Source of the DNA: Phoronis australis
Taxonomy: Eukaryota > Phoronida > Phoronidae
Direction of reading: 5' to 3'
DNA length: 62,000 bases
Assembly: GCA_002633005.1 (NCBI GenBank)
Contig: NMRA01000245.1
Coordinates: 305,773-367,772 of the forward strand
Made by a program: the position numbers and the translations under genes. Under the pieces are notes generated by a model. That model saw only the letters and a program-made list of their open reading frames with translations, searched no databases and was not told the origin of the DNA. Numbering within the stretch: the first letter of the stretch is position 1; each line of letters starts with the position of its first letter. Below, in pieces: positions 1 to 62,000 of the stretch.

Positions 1-970
1 AAGGGGGGGGGGGGGTCAGATATCACAAATGTATCTTAGGTCCGCCACTGAAAGCGGGTTTATTGCGGTTTTAAAATTAGTTAGCGAATGATCATTCGGT
101 TGTGCTATACATGATCTTATTGACGACATATCGTATCAATTTGAGGCCTATCATCTACAAACTCTAGTAGTTTTATGGGGAACCTGAAGAAAGATTTTTT
201 ACTTTTTACCAATTGGATTACGTTACCACGACTTCTCAGTAACATTTATAGCAAAAAATAAAAGTACAGTGACGGTGAAAACGGTATCAATATCATGATC
301 GAATTTTATTTGATCGTGAGTCGAAGATGACCGTTGCGTGAGACCTCAGATCCGCTAACATGGAAGTCTTCTACAGTATCATTTCTTTTTTATTTTATGT
401 AATTTTAAAGTTTTCATGGAAATTAAGAAAGTCATATTTCTTAACAATTTCTCATGCAAAGTTGGATCATTTTAAAAACAACTTCCGTAACTGTTTTGCA
501 AAGAGGAACACTCTGAGTGAGTGCACAAACCAAAGTGAGTGAAAGTTCTGATCACCCATTTTTGAGATGACGTTTCGAAGTTAGACAAATTTGTTCATGA
601 TTTTCTAGTGTGCTACATAACTTAAAGCAGCACTTGAATAGGATTTTCCGTCACGAATCATGGGATTTTCCGGAATCCTTTATATGCTCTCATATGTCGG
701 TTGCAAAGTGATTCATTGGGGCGGGTTCATGTAACACGGAAGTTATACTTTAGCGACACATGTGGGCAGGTAAATAAATCAACTTTGAGGTAAATAGTCA
801 ACGCTAATCTTTAAAGACGATTAACTCCGGTCATTTCAATTTTTAAAGTATTTCGTGACATTAAGTTGTCAACCAGTGCTTGAGGTCGTTTTACCACGTC
901 ACCCAGTTTATTTCACCAGCTGAGAACCTGAACTGCAACTGAAAGTGTTGCAAGGCGTGGTTAACCTCTG
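1..970. other. Upstream non-coding DNA
   Basis: I see no convincing exon here. The window opens with a G run (positions 3-15). The only open frame (360-542, + strand, 60 codons) is AT-rich, has no recognisable motif and no splice context. This stretch presumably holds distal promoter sequence of the STK10-like gene. Confidence 0.6.
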
Positions 971-978
971 TTGAATCC

Positions 979-988
979 AAGATGGCGG
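979..988 (+). promoter_or_regulatory. YY1-like core promoter motif
   Basis: The sequence AAGATGGCGG matches the YY1 consensus that often lies just downstream of animal transcription starts. It is 266 bp upstream of the kinase start codon. A start near 950-980 would give a 5' UTR of about 280 nt. The motif match is seen directly; promoter function is inferred. Confidence 0.4.
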
Positions 989-1011
989 AATTGGTACATT
1001 TTCCTGGATGA
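982..1011 (+). other. Upstream ORF in putative 5' UTR
   Basis: The ATG inside the YY1-like motif opens a 9-codon frame (MAELVHFPG) ending in TGA at 1009-1011. A second short uORF starts at 1013 and ends at 1048, and another starts at 1115. If transcription starts upstream of 979 without a UTR intron, these would lie in the leader and could reduce translation of the kinase ORF. Confidence 0.35.
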
Positions 1012-1242
1012 GATGTATCGAGAATTTTGTTCGCGTTTCAGTTATTGAAGTTGTTGATTTCTGGGGCTATATTGCCGAGCAGTTGCGAAGGATATAAATT
1101 ACAAACCATTTTCATGACAATAATTTTCCTAATCACACCCAGCATAAAATAACATTGATGTGAAGCTGAAAAAGTTTCCGTCAGCTGACCGTGTTTGGAC
1201 AAGTCAACAAGTGGACCTGGATTTTGAGAGCCTTTAAGTTAA

Positions 1243-52553
<51,311 letters not shown>

Positions 52554-52965
52554 CAGGATATCATTTAATGCAATTTTGGTTTTACGCTGCTTACTCACTT
52601 GGTGTATATATATCCGGTTTAGTGCTTAAACCAGTGGGGTGTGTTTTTCTAGCACGTCAATCTTGGCTGACATTTTGTGGATTGTTGGGTCAAGGTTTTA
52701 CTATGGTGCCAATCTTTGCTTTATGTGAGACGTGGTAAACCATAACAGCTTCTGTTAAGATTTTGGCTAAATTTGCAAACACTGTAAATCCTAAACAAGT
52801 TCTTCCTCTTCGATCAGGTTATTTGAAGCTGTCGTATATGACGTATACGAAAGATGTATTCTTGAAGAGAAGTTGTTTCAACAAGTGACTGGCAACTTGT
52901 ATCGACCTCTAATGTCTAGCTTGTGTGCGCACAAATAATAAATCTTACTACATCATGAAATGTTA
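52554..52965 (+). terminator. STK10 3' UTR and poly(A) signal
   Basis: AATAAA at 52937-52942, 384 nt after the stop codon, followed by TG/T-containing sequence. I take cleavage to be near 52955-52970. Confidence 0.65.
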
Positions 52966-54489
52966 ACATTCATGCTGAGCATTTCTAATTTGCTCGGCCT
53001 CAGTGGATGTGGCAGAGTCTTGCTTTAATTGTCTGTAACTATTGTTGAGGAACATTTCGATTCGGATACAACTCGGGCAGTGAGATGAGGTCTCTTGTTT
53101 CAAGTCCTGAATTGTAAGCACTGACTCCATCTAACTTTGTGGCCGAGTCGTGTTGTACTTTATAACTCAAGACATACCTTTAAGTATTTATTGCTGGATT
53201 TGCAGGTAAACATCAATTCTGTACATGTTTTCCAACTGTAGTGCGTAGCTGCTCGTGAGGGTTCATTATAGTGGGACATTATTGTGAGGGTACATTATTG
53301 TGTGACATTATTGCTGCTCTGTTACTGGCATGATGGTTAAGCTGGGCAGCCAATATGGTCAAGTAGGGAGTGTAGTTAATGGGAAACCAAACCCTGTTGT
53401 GGTAATCACAGCTAATCCTAGATCTGTTTTCTGCTAATGTATCATTAGTACTTCATTTGTGTGATTTAAGTAGAATTCCATTAAAAGCACTTAACACACC
53501 CTTCTCACAGAATGGATAGTTTGGTTCTCAGTGGGGGGTCTTTCCCTACCGTTGTCACGTAACTCTTTCCCCACAGTTGTCACGTAACTCGTCAAAGCGT
53601 AGGTCACGCTTGCCCATTTAACAGATTTTCATAGGATGTTTTCAAAATTTGCTTCAAACTTCTTAGGGTCAAAAAGGGCTACAGAGTTGTTATTTTGTTT
53701 TGGTATGCTGGAGGGGAAAGTTGTTAATATCTGTTAATAGGCCCAAATCATGTTCCGTATCCTTTTAACTACTGAAAACTGACTGTTCACTCGCTCTCTG
53801 GATTGGCTGATGTTTGATTGGCTGTTGTTTGATTGGCTGATGTTTGAACTATCATGCTGCACCGTAAACATTCAGTTTAGTGTCTGCCAAATTAGCTGTA
53901 ATAATGAGATTTTAGTTAGGAGAGTCTTCTTCATGAAACTTGGTTTAAGACTAAGTCAGAAAGTCGTTCTCACGCTCCACATAAATATTTCAGGAAAAAT
54001 CAAATCTCACTTGAGGAAAAGTGCAAAGTCGCTCAAAATATACATATAAATGCCAGTTTCTAATTTCTATAAATACTATTTCTAGACTGGGATGCATGCA
54101 TGATTACTTGGCTAAACTTATTCAGGAATTTTGAAGTTGGAGCACAAGACCAAATTTCTGTCTGTTAGTCTTAAGTCGTTCTCATGAAAAAAAACCCAGG
54201 AATGTCATATGAGTTTAGTATTAGGTTTGGACTTCATTTGCAACATATTGTAAGTTTGATTCTGGAAGTATCGAAAGAAGTATTAGTGGATGGGTCCTGC
54301 TATGGAAGAACTACCGACTTAGTAGCTTATTGGGTGAAATGTGTACAGGTTGATTACGGTGATGTAATTATTTGGAATTATGCTCAATTTATAGTTGACT
54401 TGGTAACCATTGCCTCTTAGTGCTTTAACTTTCCTTGTGTTAATTATTTCAAGAGATTTAATAATTCCTAATGTAGTGATAGACGTGAA
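52966..54489. other. Intergenic DNA between convergent genes
   Basis: 53520-53680, read on the - strand, holds a diverged fragment similar to the frame at 61528-61175 (shared text KWASVTY). Short frames elsewhere have no motif. Confidence 0.6.
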
Positions 54490-54715
54490 CATGCACGCAC
54501 CCAGGGGGGGCTTGAGGGGGCTCAAATGAGCCCCCCTCCCATTTGGTGAAGTGGGCAATAAGGTCCGCCTCAGATAACCAAAAAGTCTGACTAAATGAGA
54601 CAAAAGTCCACAGGAATTCGGTGCTAATGCACAATTCGTAGGTCTGAACGTATTTCTCCATTGTTTTCAGTAGAAGGTTCACATACTGAAAAATTCGAGG
54701 CTGGGTGCGCGCATG
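54490..54715 (+). mobile_element. MITE family CATGCRCGCACCC, copy A
   Basis: Ends CATGCACGCACCCAG and CTGGGTGCGCGCATG are inverted repeats. The interior has GGGGGCTCAAATGAGCCCCC and AAGGTCCGCCTC. The same family lies at 56593-56825 in opposite orientation. Confidence 0.8.
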
Positions 54716-56592
54716 ATGAAATTAAGTTTTCCAAGCTGAAGTGCTTGCAGCTCTCAAGACTGGGTCTGTGTCACACGCGTGAGCGCGGATTCAATGAACT
54801 ATGGATTTGTAAAAAAGATATTCACGTGACTTTGGTGTGGTTGTTTCAAGTTTGCTGAAGTTGCAATTGAATGGTTCATAATCTATATTTGTTACTGAAA
54901 AGAACGTGTTAGTCAATTTAACACGAGTTCTGTTGATTATTTATTATAAGGTTGGATGCTATATATCTTGTAATACATAATAGATAAGCTCAGTTCTTAT
55001 TTTTCATTTTCAAGAGCAATTGATACCCTATATACAAATAAATAGCTGCAGTGGACACCACAATCACCCACTTGAAAAGACACGTCAGCATGCATGATCT
55101 AATCTCCTAATTGGGATTACTAAGAGTACAAAGTTAAAAGTTAACTCAAAGCCTGCCATGCAATAGGACGGTCCCAGATTACTTGGCAACTTTTGAATCC
55201 CGTGGTATTCTTCCCCCAGAATGCTGCAACGTCAGTGGAGCAGTTCTCTTGCCTCGTTTTCGCGCCACTGGATTTTCTCGTTGCTGCCTTGCTTTCTTCA
55301 AGTTTATCTAGACTGCAGATCAAAGTTGGATAAACCTGAGGAGTATTCAATGGATGCGGTATTTTCAGACATACAATAATCAGCCTGACATTTCTGACAA
55401 GAGCCTATGTAACTACACGTTTTCCTAGCTCCAAACAAGGGAGGTTTCTATTCAGTACAACCCTTGCCTATATTTGGTCATCTTCAAATCTTAGTTTTGA
55501 GAGGTAACAGACCACCGCCCGATTCCCCTTATAAATTCAGTGCGCCTGGTAGTTACGTACCGGGATGCCTGTATCATGAGCTCTTGCGGAGTGTACTAGC
55601 TGGTATAGGAGTTCCGTTTCACCAACTTCTAGTGGTTGACAAGATCCGTCGGAGTCGTTGACTCGTTCTGGTGGTATCAGGAAGTGCTGCCCGTTCACGC
55701 CACGCTTTGCATTTTTCGCCGTGCGTGCGGAAAACTTTTTTACCGTTCGTTTATGACGAAACGGTCTTGAAGTCATTTACTTCGTAATCCAACATTATAT
55801 AGCGCGTATCTTCTGTATAGGATCGGTGAGATTTTCCCAACTATGTAACCAGATGCGATATTCTTGAAGAAGCATGGCACATATATCATGTAAAGTCGGG
55901 CAGTCAAAAGCAATGATATGTTCATTTCTGCTCATTGACAACTTCATCTGCCACGTCCCTTTCTCGTAAATTGTCTTTTACAGAATAATTTTTGAGCGAA
56001 CTCGCGATCAGGAAATGTCGATTCCACATATTGTTTGGCAGTTAGGTGAGCCGGTTCGTCGACGTATCACCTGGTGACAGCCGCCAGGTACCAACTGAAT
56101 GGCACTGTCTCGGAGTGGGGGGTGCCGAGCGGTATTTTTTTTCGATTGCTTAATTTTTGTAAACTAAAATTCACTTCTTAAGTGAGCAAAAGTGATGTGG
56201 GATATGCGTTTGCTTATGTGCCTTCGTGCAGCTGTTCAAAAACCAACTGACGGACGACGCCCTTGAGATTGATGCGGCCGGAGATTTTACGTGATGAGTG
56301 CACTCAAAGTGAGTCGGGCTACAGATCAGAACACACACTGTTTTTGGCCTAAACTGTACTCTGCTCCGTAGCCACCTGACGGGAGTGCTTTTTACAGCGT
56401 GATGCGTTGCAAGCTGCAGCGACTCATGGCCTCCCAAGTTATTGTGACCCGTTCTGGTGAAATTTCGTCACGATATTAAGGCTATGCGGCAACAACACAG
56501 CTTTTTTCATCATACAGGCGTGATTCGTGTATTTGTGGTTGACTGCAATCATTTCTCGTCCACTTCAGAAACAATGACAAAACCCCACCCAA
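54716..56592. other. Intergenic, no gene seen
   Basis: The short frames here (for example 55464-55661 and 56171-56437) have no recognisable motif. GC content is locally higher from about 55480. Confidence 0.55.
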
Positions 56593-56825
56593 CATGCGCG
56601 CACCCCAGCCTTCAATTTGGGGGGCTCGAATTCTTGACATCGTGGACCTTATCCTAACAAAACAGCAGGCGGACTAAAAAAAAAAAAAAAAAAAAAAACG
56701 GGAGCACCACCGTGAAGTGCGCGTTCGCGCTTATTTAGTGGTCTTTTGTCCAGTTATCTTGGACTTTTTGTCGCTCGGAGGCGGACCTTTTTCCCCTCCC
56801 CCCTCCCCCCCTGGGTGCGCGCATG
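56593..56825 (-). mobile_element. MITE family CATGCRCGCACCC, copy B
   Basis: Ends CATGCGCGCACCCC and CTGGGTGCGCGCATG. Its reverse complement shares AAGGTCCGCCTC, CAAAAAGTC and GACAAAAG blocks with copy A. It also contains an A run at about 56678-56698. Confidence 0.8.
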
Positions 56826-57225
56826 CTCAACTGAGTTTGGTTGAGTCTAGATTGTCCGAGAATAGTCGATAGATTGGAAAGCAAACCATTACGAAATTTT
56901 GTACAGATGTCTACAAAGAATTGTGATGGCATAAGCACGAGCTCAGGGCGGGGAATGATTTTGGGACACGAACGGCACGTCCGGAGCACAATTAATTAGA
57001 ACTCAGTGAATTTAATGAACTTGATATGTGTTTAGCAAAAATTGTAAAATTAGAAAATTGTAATTTAACCAGACTAAAAACGGCTGCCTCCCCCTTTAAA
57101 TGCGGGTGTTTCATGTGTTGCTAACTGGGAGCTGCAAATTAAGTTTGTTTTCCCGGCATTCCATACGAGCATAATGCTCAGTTAAATAAATGGAAAGACT
57201 ACAATGTACAGTTACTTTCTAATTG
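56826..57225. other. Intergenic, nothing seen
   Basis: Ordinary AT-rich sequence between two mobile elements. Confidence 0.6.
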
Positions 57226-57376
57226 CATGGGCAGCTCAGCACTGAAAAAGCGGGGGGGCTAAGCCCCCCCCTCAGCCCCCTGTGGTGCAGCGCCCACAGA
57301 CCGTAGGCGGCGTAGCATTGAAAAATGTGGTGGGGCTATAGCCCTCCCAGCCCGGCCCTATGGTGCGCCGTCCATG
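57226..57376. mobile_element. GC-rich MITE, third copy
   Basis: CATGGGCAGCTCAGCACTGAAAA at the left and GGTGCGCCGTCCATG at the right. GGGGGGCTAAGCCCCCCC and GGGGCTATAGCCC palindromes lie inside. Same family as 38144-38299, at an independent site. Confidence 0.8.
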
Positions 57377-57747
57377 GACTGAGCTCAATAACTGACAACG
57401 GGCTGATCAAAACTTAAGCTAAGCTTACAACACGCTGTTGCATCGAAACATGACTAAAAATACCGGAAGCACATATATCATATTTGGTGGACGGATATTC
57501 AAATTCATGAGAATTTTAACCTTCATAAAAATGAAGTGACCTGTATTCACTGAATGGTACCAGACAATTGTTCAAACGAGCCCCTCCCCTCCCCCCCCCG
57601 AATCGTTCGGACGAAACACTGAATAATTAGTTTCGGAAGCACTGCATCATATTCCACTAACCGAGACGGAAATTTACAATAAGCCCACCAAATATGTTTA
57701 GTCGACGAAACTTGCATGCATTAGAAGACGACCAACGTCTCCATCAC

Positions 57748-57753
57748 TTTATT
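57748..57753 (-). terminator. Poly(A) signal of - strand gene
   Basis: TTTATT on the + strand is AATAAA on the - strand, 54 nt beyond the stop codon at 57807. It supports the 58642-57807 frame being a terminal exon. Confidence 0.55.
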
Positions 57754-57806
57754 TGTTACTCCACTGAACACGTCACAATCTTTGAATGTGTACACACACG
57801 CGCCTT

Positions 57807-58642
57807 TCAACGGAAAACGTCGCGCCTTGGTTTCGGTGCGTTATGAGGAGAATCAGCTTCTGATAAATATCTATCCATTAGATATGCCCGTCCTTGGGAG
57901 CTTGCTGTCTGTCTCGGTCGTGCATTAATCGTTACGTTCCCTCCGCTCCCATTTATTTTGACTTCTGTCAATGGAACATGGCCGTATTTGTGGGACAGTT
58001 CTTCAGTCACATAGTCCGGTAAATTATCACCACGGTAACTGTTTACAGTTTTTAAAACACCAAATTCCAGGACACCTTCAACTGAGAAATTGGAGTTCAT
58101 GCGGAGATCCTGGCGCATGTGGCTGATTTGCGATGAGAATTGGCGTTGAGGTCCCGGCAGTCGTTCTCCGTTTGCTCCGTAATAATGATGTTTCACTGAT
58201 GGTTCTCTTTTTGAAGGCTCCGAATACGTTCTATTGGGGTACACAACAACAGGTGGAGAGTTGTATCGTGGTACATGTATAAAGGTCAGATCACAGCTGC
58301 GCCCGTTCCATTCAAGCGCTGGTGTAAAGTCAACTCCGCCTCCTACTGGTTGCCATGGCGACAGCGCTGCGGTAATGGTTGGTTGAGGCGCTGGAGCACC
58401 AATTGCGGGAAGTGGTATGTAGGGATTCATGGGCGCGTCCTTTGTTACGTAATTCAAAGCTGGCTTAGCATTTGATTGAAGCGCCAATAAATTGTTGTCA
58501 CTGCTGCTCTTACTCTTTGAAAAGTCGTCTGTTGGACCTCGTTGATGACTTGCTTGTGACACTTCACGCGGTGTGGCATATACTTCTGTAGTTGTATCGT
58601 CGTTTGATTTAACACTTTTTGAGCTGTGTATTTGAAGTAAAT
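57807..58642 (-). CDS. Terminal exon of unrecognised gene
   Basis: An open frame of about 278 codons on the - strand runs from an acceptor (GTTATAG, exon from 58642; alternative TCTCCAG from 58654) to a stop at 57807-57809. It is continuous upstream of the nominal start at 58562 (GTG, not ATG), so it is an internal part of a longer protein. It reads LLQIHSSKVSKSDDNTTTEV early on, then a Pro-rich stretch (PMNPYIPLPAIGAPAPQP). The last third looks more ordered (YVTEELSHKYGHVPLTEVKI), with a basic end KPRRDVFR. I recognise no domain, TM segment or signal peptide. Confidence 0.7.
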
Positions 58643-58654
58643 CTATAACAAGAT

Positions 58655-59698
58655 CTGGAGATTAGGGAAAATTGGTAATAAATTACTTGATACCAAAACA
58701 GCAGCGGCTCTTCTACGATTTTGTCAGTCGACAGGGGTATTCACTCTGGCAACCCAGTTAGAGAGTTTTGTAGATGCTAGATTATCGCTAAGAAATCTAC
58801 TGTTATCCCATGCTTTGCTTACTTGCACTACATGGCCATAGCCTTGCATGTAATTCTTTCTTTTCTCGCAAGAAACTGGGTCATCGGGAACGCGCGCTCG
58901 GCGCCCTGAACCGCAGACTCAGTAGATCCAAGGGCCAAGTGGGGACATTTTCCAACAGAGAACATTTTAAACCTTCAACCAGCGAGTGGATTGTACACGA
59001 GGACAAGTGTAAATTAATAAATTAATTTATATGAATCAATACTCAATGTACACCCCCACGAAATAATAACTATTTTCTATATACATGTAGGATGGTGAGA
59101 GACGGTTCGCAAGTAAATGTCAAAAAGTCCTTTCTTTCTTAGGAATGATCCAGAAATCTTTTGATTATGGAAAAGTTGTACCGTAGGAATCTTCGCCCTT
59201 CGTGACAATACGGCTGAGTGGATCCATTACAACACCTGGCATGTAAATTATATAAATTTTAGCGTCTCTCTGTGTCTACCATGGTAACACTTCTCCCCTT
59301 TAATGGACGCTAGCATATGAATCTGTAGCCTAGTTTTCATTTAAAACAATATTTGCAAGTAAAAAGATCGTCAAAAATTAACGAAACTTTGGTTGAAATT
59401 AATTTTGCTTTATTGCAACCAATAAAACAGAGGGATCGACAAAAACACTGAAAACCAATTTCGGCTCATTAAGAAAAATGTTACACGATTCATGAAGAAA
59501 TTCAAGCATGTGAAGATTGCATATAGGTTGCCGTTTTTTCTTGTCTTGGCCAGTTCCATTGAATATTTTACCAAGAACTGTGAGCAATGCGGAACTTCAC
59601 ATTTTTAGGCGTTACCCCAATTCACTACTTGCACGCTAAAAAAAAAAAAAGCTGTGCATTGTTGTTTTGGTCACAATGCCTCGTTTTAGCATCAGCTT
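58655..59698 (-). other. Probable intron or spacer on - strand
   Basis: Nothing coding recognised. The - strand frame 59399-59587 is short. An A run (about 59639-59650) lies near the end. Confidence 0.5.
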
Positions 59699-60302
59699 TT
59701 ACTGCGCAAACGCGAAAGTTCGCGTCAGTTGCAAACAGGCAGAACCATTGAAGGTTGGACACAACACCTCGTTCTTAAGCATAGTGGCGAATCCGTGCAA
59801 GTAGTGAATTAATGATGTTCTGGGGTCTAACAAGATGATCCCCAATTTCTGTAGTCTTATTAGCTTGTTCTCAATGGCCATTGCTTCAAAAGTATCTGAA
59901 GGCCCCTGCAAATGAATTCGCCATAAAAAGTGACCGTCAGAATGGTTCATTCCTTCAGACCTACCCGGTTTGTGTGTGGTTCTTATCTTCAGTGGTGGTA
60001 CAGTCGCCGCACGGACAGGTCTGTTCGTAATTATCCACGGAGTTAGCTCATGTATCGCCCTTGTGCCATGAATCGAATAAACCTGAGCTTGCGGAATGAA
60101 CGAGTTGTGTTCATGAATGATTTTCCTCATTGCTGTTGTCAACGTTCTCAGCGCGATTTTAAGCGCGACAAAACACGGCGTGTTTGTGTAAAAAGTTTTC
60201 CTTCGCAGATTTAAAATAGCATCAATCAACGCGCGGTTATAATGAGTGGTATCAGCTTGTGTTGTAGCTCTTATCAGTTTTAATAACTGAGTGATTGTAA
60301 CC
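59699..60302 (-). CDS. Probable exon, unrecognised protein
   Basis: A - strand frame of about 200 codons starts just after acceptor TTTCCCAG and reads VTITQLLKLIRATTQADTTH. It continues LRRKTFYTNTPCFVALKIAL and RTLTTAMRKI, and ends LTRTFAFAQ and TAA. The nominal start at 60229 is not ATG, so it needs an upstream exon. ALRTLTTAMRK vaguely resembles a helix of the meiotic protein MEIOC from memory, which is too weak to name it. It may belong with the 58642 exon or be separate. Confidence 0.45.
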
Positions 60303-60724
60303 TGGGAAATATCTCAACAGTTAAAATTTGTTTGTAATAACCTGCATTTCTTTGAGGCATGCGTTAGGAAACATGGTAAAATCCTGGTTCGTATATAGCT
60401 AATATTAGCTTCTATGGCTCTATTATTAAATACATATCACCAATGACAACGCAGCCTACCTATATAGTCTGTTGAACGAACGTGATGGGTGTGGTACTCT
60501 CCATTTTAGATATGGCGTTTACCATCTCCTCTACGAACTTACAGCATTCATACCATGTGTTCTTTCGTTACTTTGTTGGCGGCATCGTACAAGGCAAACT
60601 AACACCGATAAATCGGGGGCAAAATGCAGCAGATGATTGCAGACAACACATTTGGTGCACGAAACACCTGACCTAAACTCATATGAGCCCTGTTACAGAT
60701 CAACAGGTTCTTTATGAAGACGTT
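60303..60724. other. Non-coding stretch on - strand side
   Basis: No exon recognised. The + strand frame 60482-60676 is short and motif-free. Confidence 0.5.
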
Positions 60725-60725
60725 T

Positions 60726-61028
60726 TCAAGTCTGTTTGTATATTTTAAGAGTAGGAAAATGGACAGATTCTTTCATTTGATGCCATGCGGTATACGTTGC
60801 AGGCATAGTGTAATGGTGACATTCAGGTGCCTCTGAATTCTTTAGCGTGCGAAAACTTGTGCAAGAACTTACCAAATGTTTAGATGTTTCAACAGTACCA
60901 CACTCTAGACACAATGGGATACTCACGATACTATGATCGTGCCTGTGTCGTGCGGCTACGTTACAGCAACCTGTTAGTTGGGGTGATGTATTTTTGGTAC
61001 ATGCAATCTGTTGAACCTTTTGGTTCGA
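60726..61028 (-). pseudogene. Possible non-LTR retroelement C-terminal remnant
   Basis: An uninterrupted - strand frame contains ARHRHDHSIVSIPLCLECGT then VETSKHLVSSCTSF. The spacing C-x2-C-x8-H-x4-C with a preceding ET resembles the C-terminal zinc-binding knuckle after reverse transcriptase in non-LTR retrotransposons. No RT core is visible upstream, so at most this is a remnant. It could also be a host exon. Confidence 0.35.
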
Positions 61029-61174
61029 TCATATCGGAAAGGTTCTCTGTGGTTTATTAGCACTGGAGCTGCCAAGTATAACTTTCTCAGTATGCATAAA
61101 TTTGTGCTTTTAAAGAGACCACTGAACCCAGGTTTTAAAAAGATACTTATCCCTGTTTTGATGATTTCAACCAA

Positions 61175-61580
61175 TCACCGTTCTGTCACCTGCCAATGCG
61201 TCATTGGCGTCAATCTTGAAAGATGAAGATAGGAATCAACTAAAAACTCATACTCCCTATATAAAAAATTGAATATCACAGTCCCTGGCGAGTGGTCTTT
61301 TCCCACAGTTGCCTTGTAGGTCACGCTTGCCCATTTCAGACATTGAAAGGAGTGTTCAAATCTTCCTCCGAACTTTGATGATATTCGGTTGTCAAAAGTT
61401 TTATTCTTCAAGTTCAACAATTGCTCACGAAATCTGCGAAGTCTGAAAGCATGATTAACACTTTGGACAAAGACTGCTTCGGGGCACCTCAGACCAAACG
61501 CGAGCGCGTCTCTAACAATCGAATCCATTTTGAGACAGTGAGGACATAGTTTTGGCAGAACAATGCTTTCCTCTTTCCGT
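61175..61580 (-). CDS. Unrecognised - strand ORF, part of a repeated family
   Basis: ATG at 61528-61526 opens MDSIVRDALAFGLRCPEAVF, 117 codons. The frame stays open another 18 codons upstream and includes LPKLCPHCLK. The part RFEHSFQCLKWASVTYKATV has a diverged, stop-containing relative at 53520-53680 (- strand). Two related fragments 8 kb apart suggest a mobile or recently duplicated coding unit. Function unknown. Confidence 0.4.
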
Positions 61581-62000
61581 TGTTAATTCTCAAATAGACC
61601 GCAGGGAAGCAGTTTTGTGAAAATCATCAACGCATAGTTTAGTACATTTTTTAAATCTCTGTAACAATTGCAATATTTATTTTACCAAGTTTTTCGTTAT
61701 TTCTGAGTCGAAACGGTTACCAACAAATCAAAACAGTTCCAAAATTAAACCTTTTACATTTTTTATTGAAGTTTCTAAAAGGGAATGATCTCAGTCGGAC
61801 AGTCGGAAAGGAGACAGATATATTATTCAAAATCCGTTGTTAAAAATCTGTGATATATTTTGTTTATTTCGGAAAATCGATGACAATAAATTCTCTCTAT
61901 TTGTGGGAAAAATCAAATGACGTAACGCGTGTCGAGACAAGGCCCCGGCCTCTTATCTTTGTACTCAATTTTAAAGTGTTCTACTAGATTCTGCACTGTC
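61581..62000. other. Window end, nothing recognised
   Basis: AT-rich sequence with no exon I can support. Further 5' exons of the - strand gene may lie beyond the window. Confidence 0.5.

Overview
The window is animal nuclear DNA. It has spliced genes with GT..AG introns, AATAAA poly(A) signals and many short inverted-repeat transposons, and no bacterial-type gene packing. One gene dominates: a single SLK/STK10-type kinase on the + strand, with 20 coding exons from 1255 to 52553. Vertebrates have two such genes (SLK and STK10). A single co-orthologue, about 40% GC and many small repeats suggest an invertebrate, perhaps a lancelet- or hemichordate-like deuterostome. That placement is inference.

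Layout. 1-1254: upstream DNA, a YY1-like promoter motif and upstream ORFs. 1255-6759: kinase domain, exons 1-7. 7097-11199: acidic Ser/Glu/Asp-rich linker, exons 8-10, ending in a small DTPRT repeat. 14065-14198: exon 11, the conserved start of the C-terminal region. 14199-39733: a very long intron with a minisatellite, an hAT-like element and other repeats, plus an unrelated 368-codon open exon (35149-36254) whose donor is phase-compatible with the STK10 coiled-coil exons. 39734-52553: coiled-coil exons 12-20. The predicted protein is about 1,199 residues (1,213 with a candidate 14-codon cassette exon), close to SLK in length. The 3' UTR ends near 52960. 52554-57747 is repeat-rich intergenic DNA. 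From about 61,600 down to 57,807 the - strand carries at least one convergent, unrecognised gene and some possible retroelement remains.

Assembly caution. Bases 35563-39929 and 39931-44822 are near-identical and meet at a single N (39930). The break points coincide with that N, and the copies differ by roughly 2% plus one insertion of about 514 bp. The simplest reading is two unmerged alleles at overlapping contig ends. Exon 12 therefore appears twice (39734-39857 and 44627-44750), and using both would break the reading frame.

The most interesting signals are: the phase-compatible alternative first exon that could give a kinase-less STK10 product; an 80-bp tandem duplication of the end of exon 2 including its splice donor; CTCF-like motifs 8-54 bp downstream of seven splice donors; and several small transposon families whose ends can be read directly.
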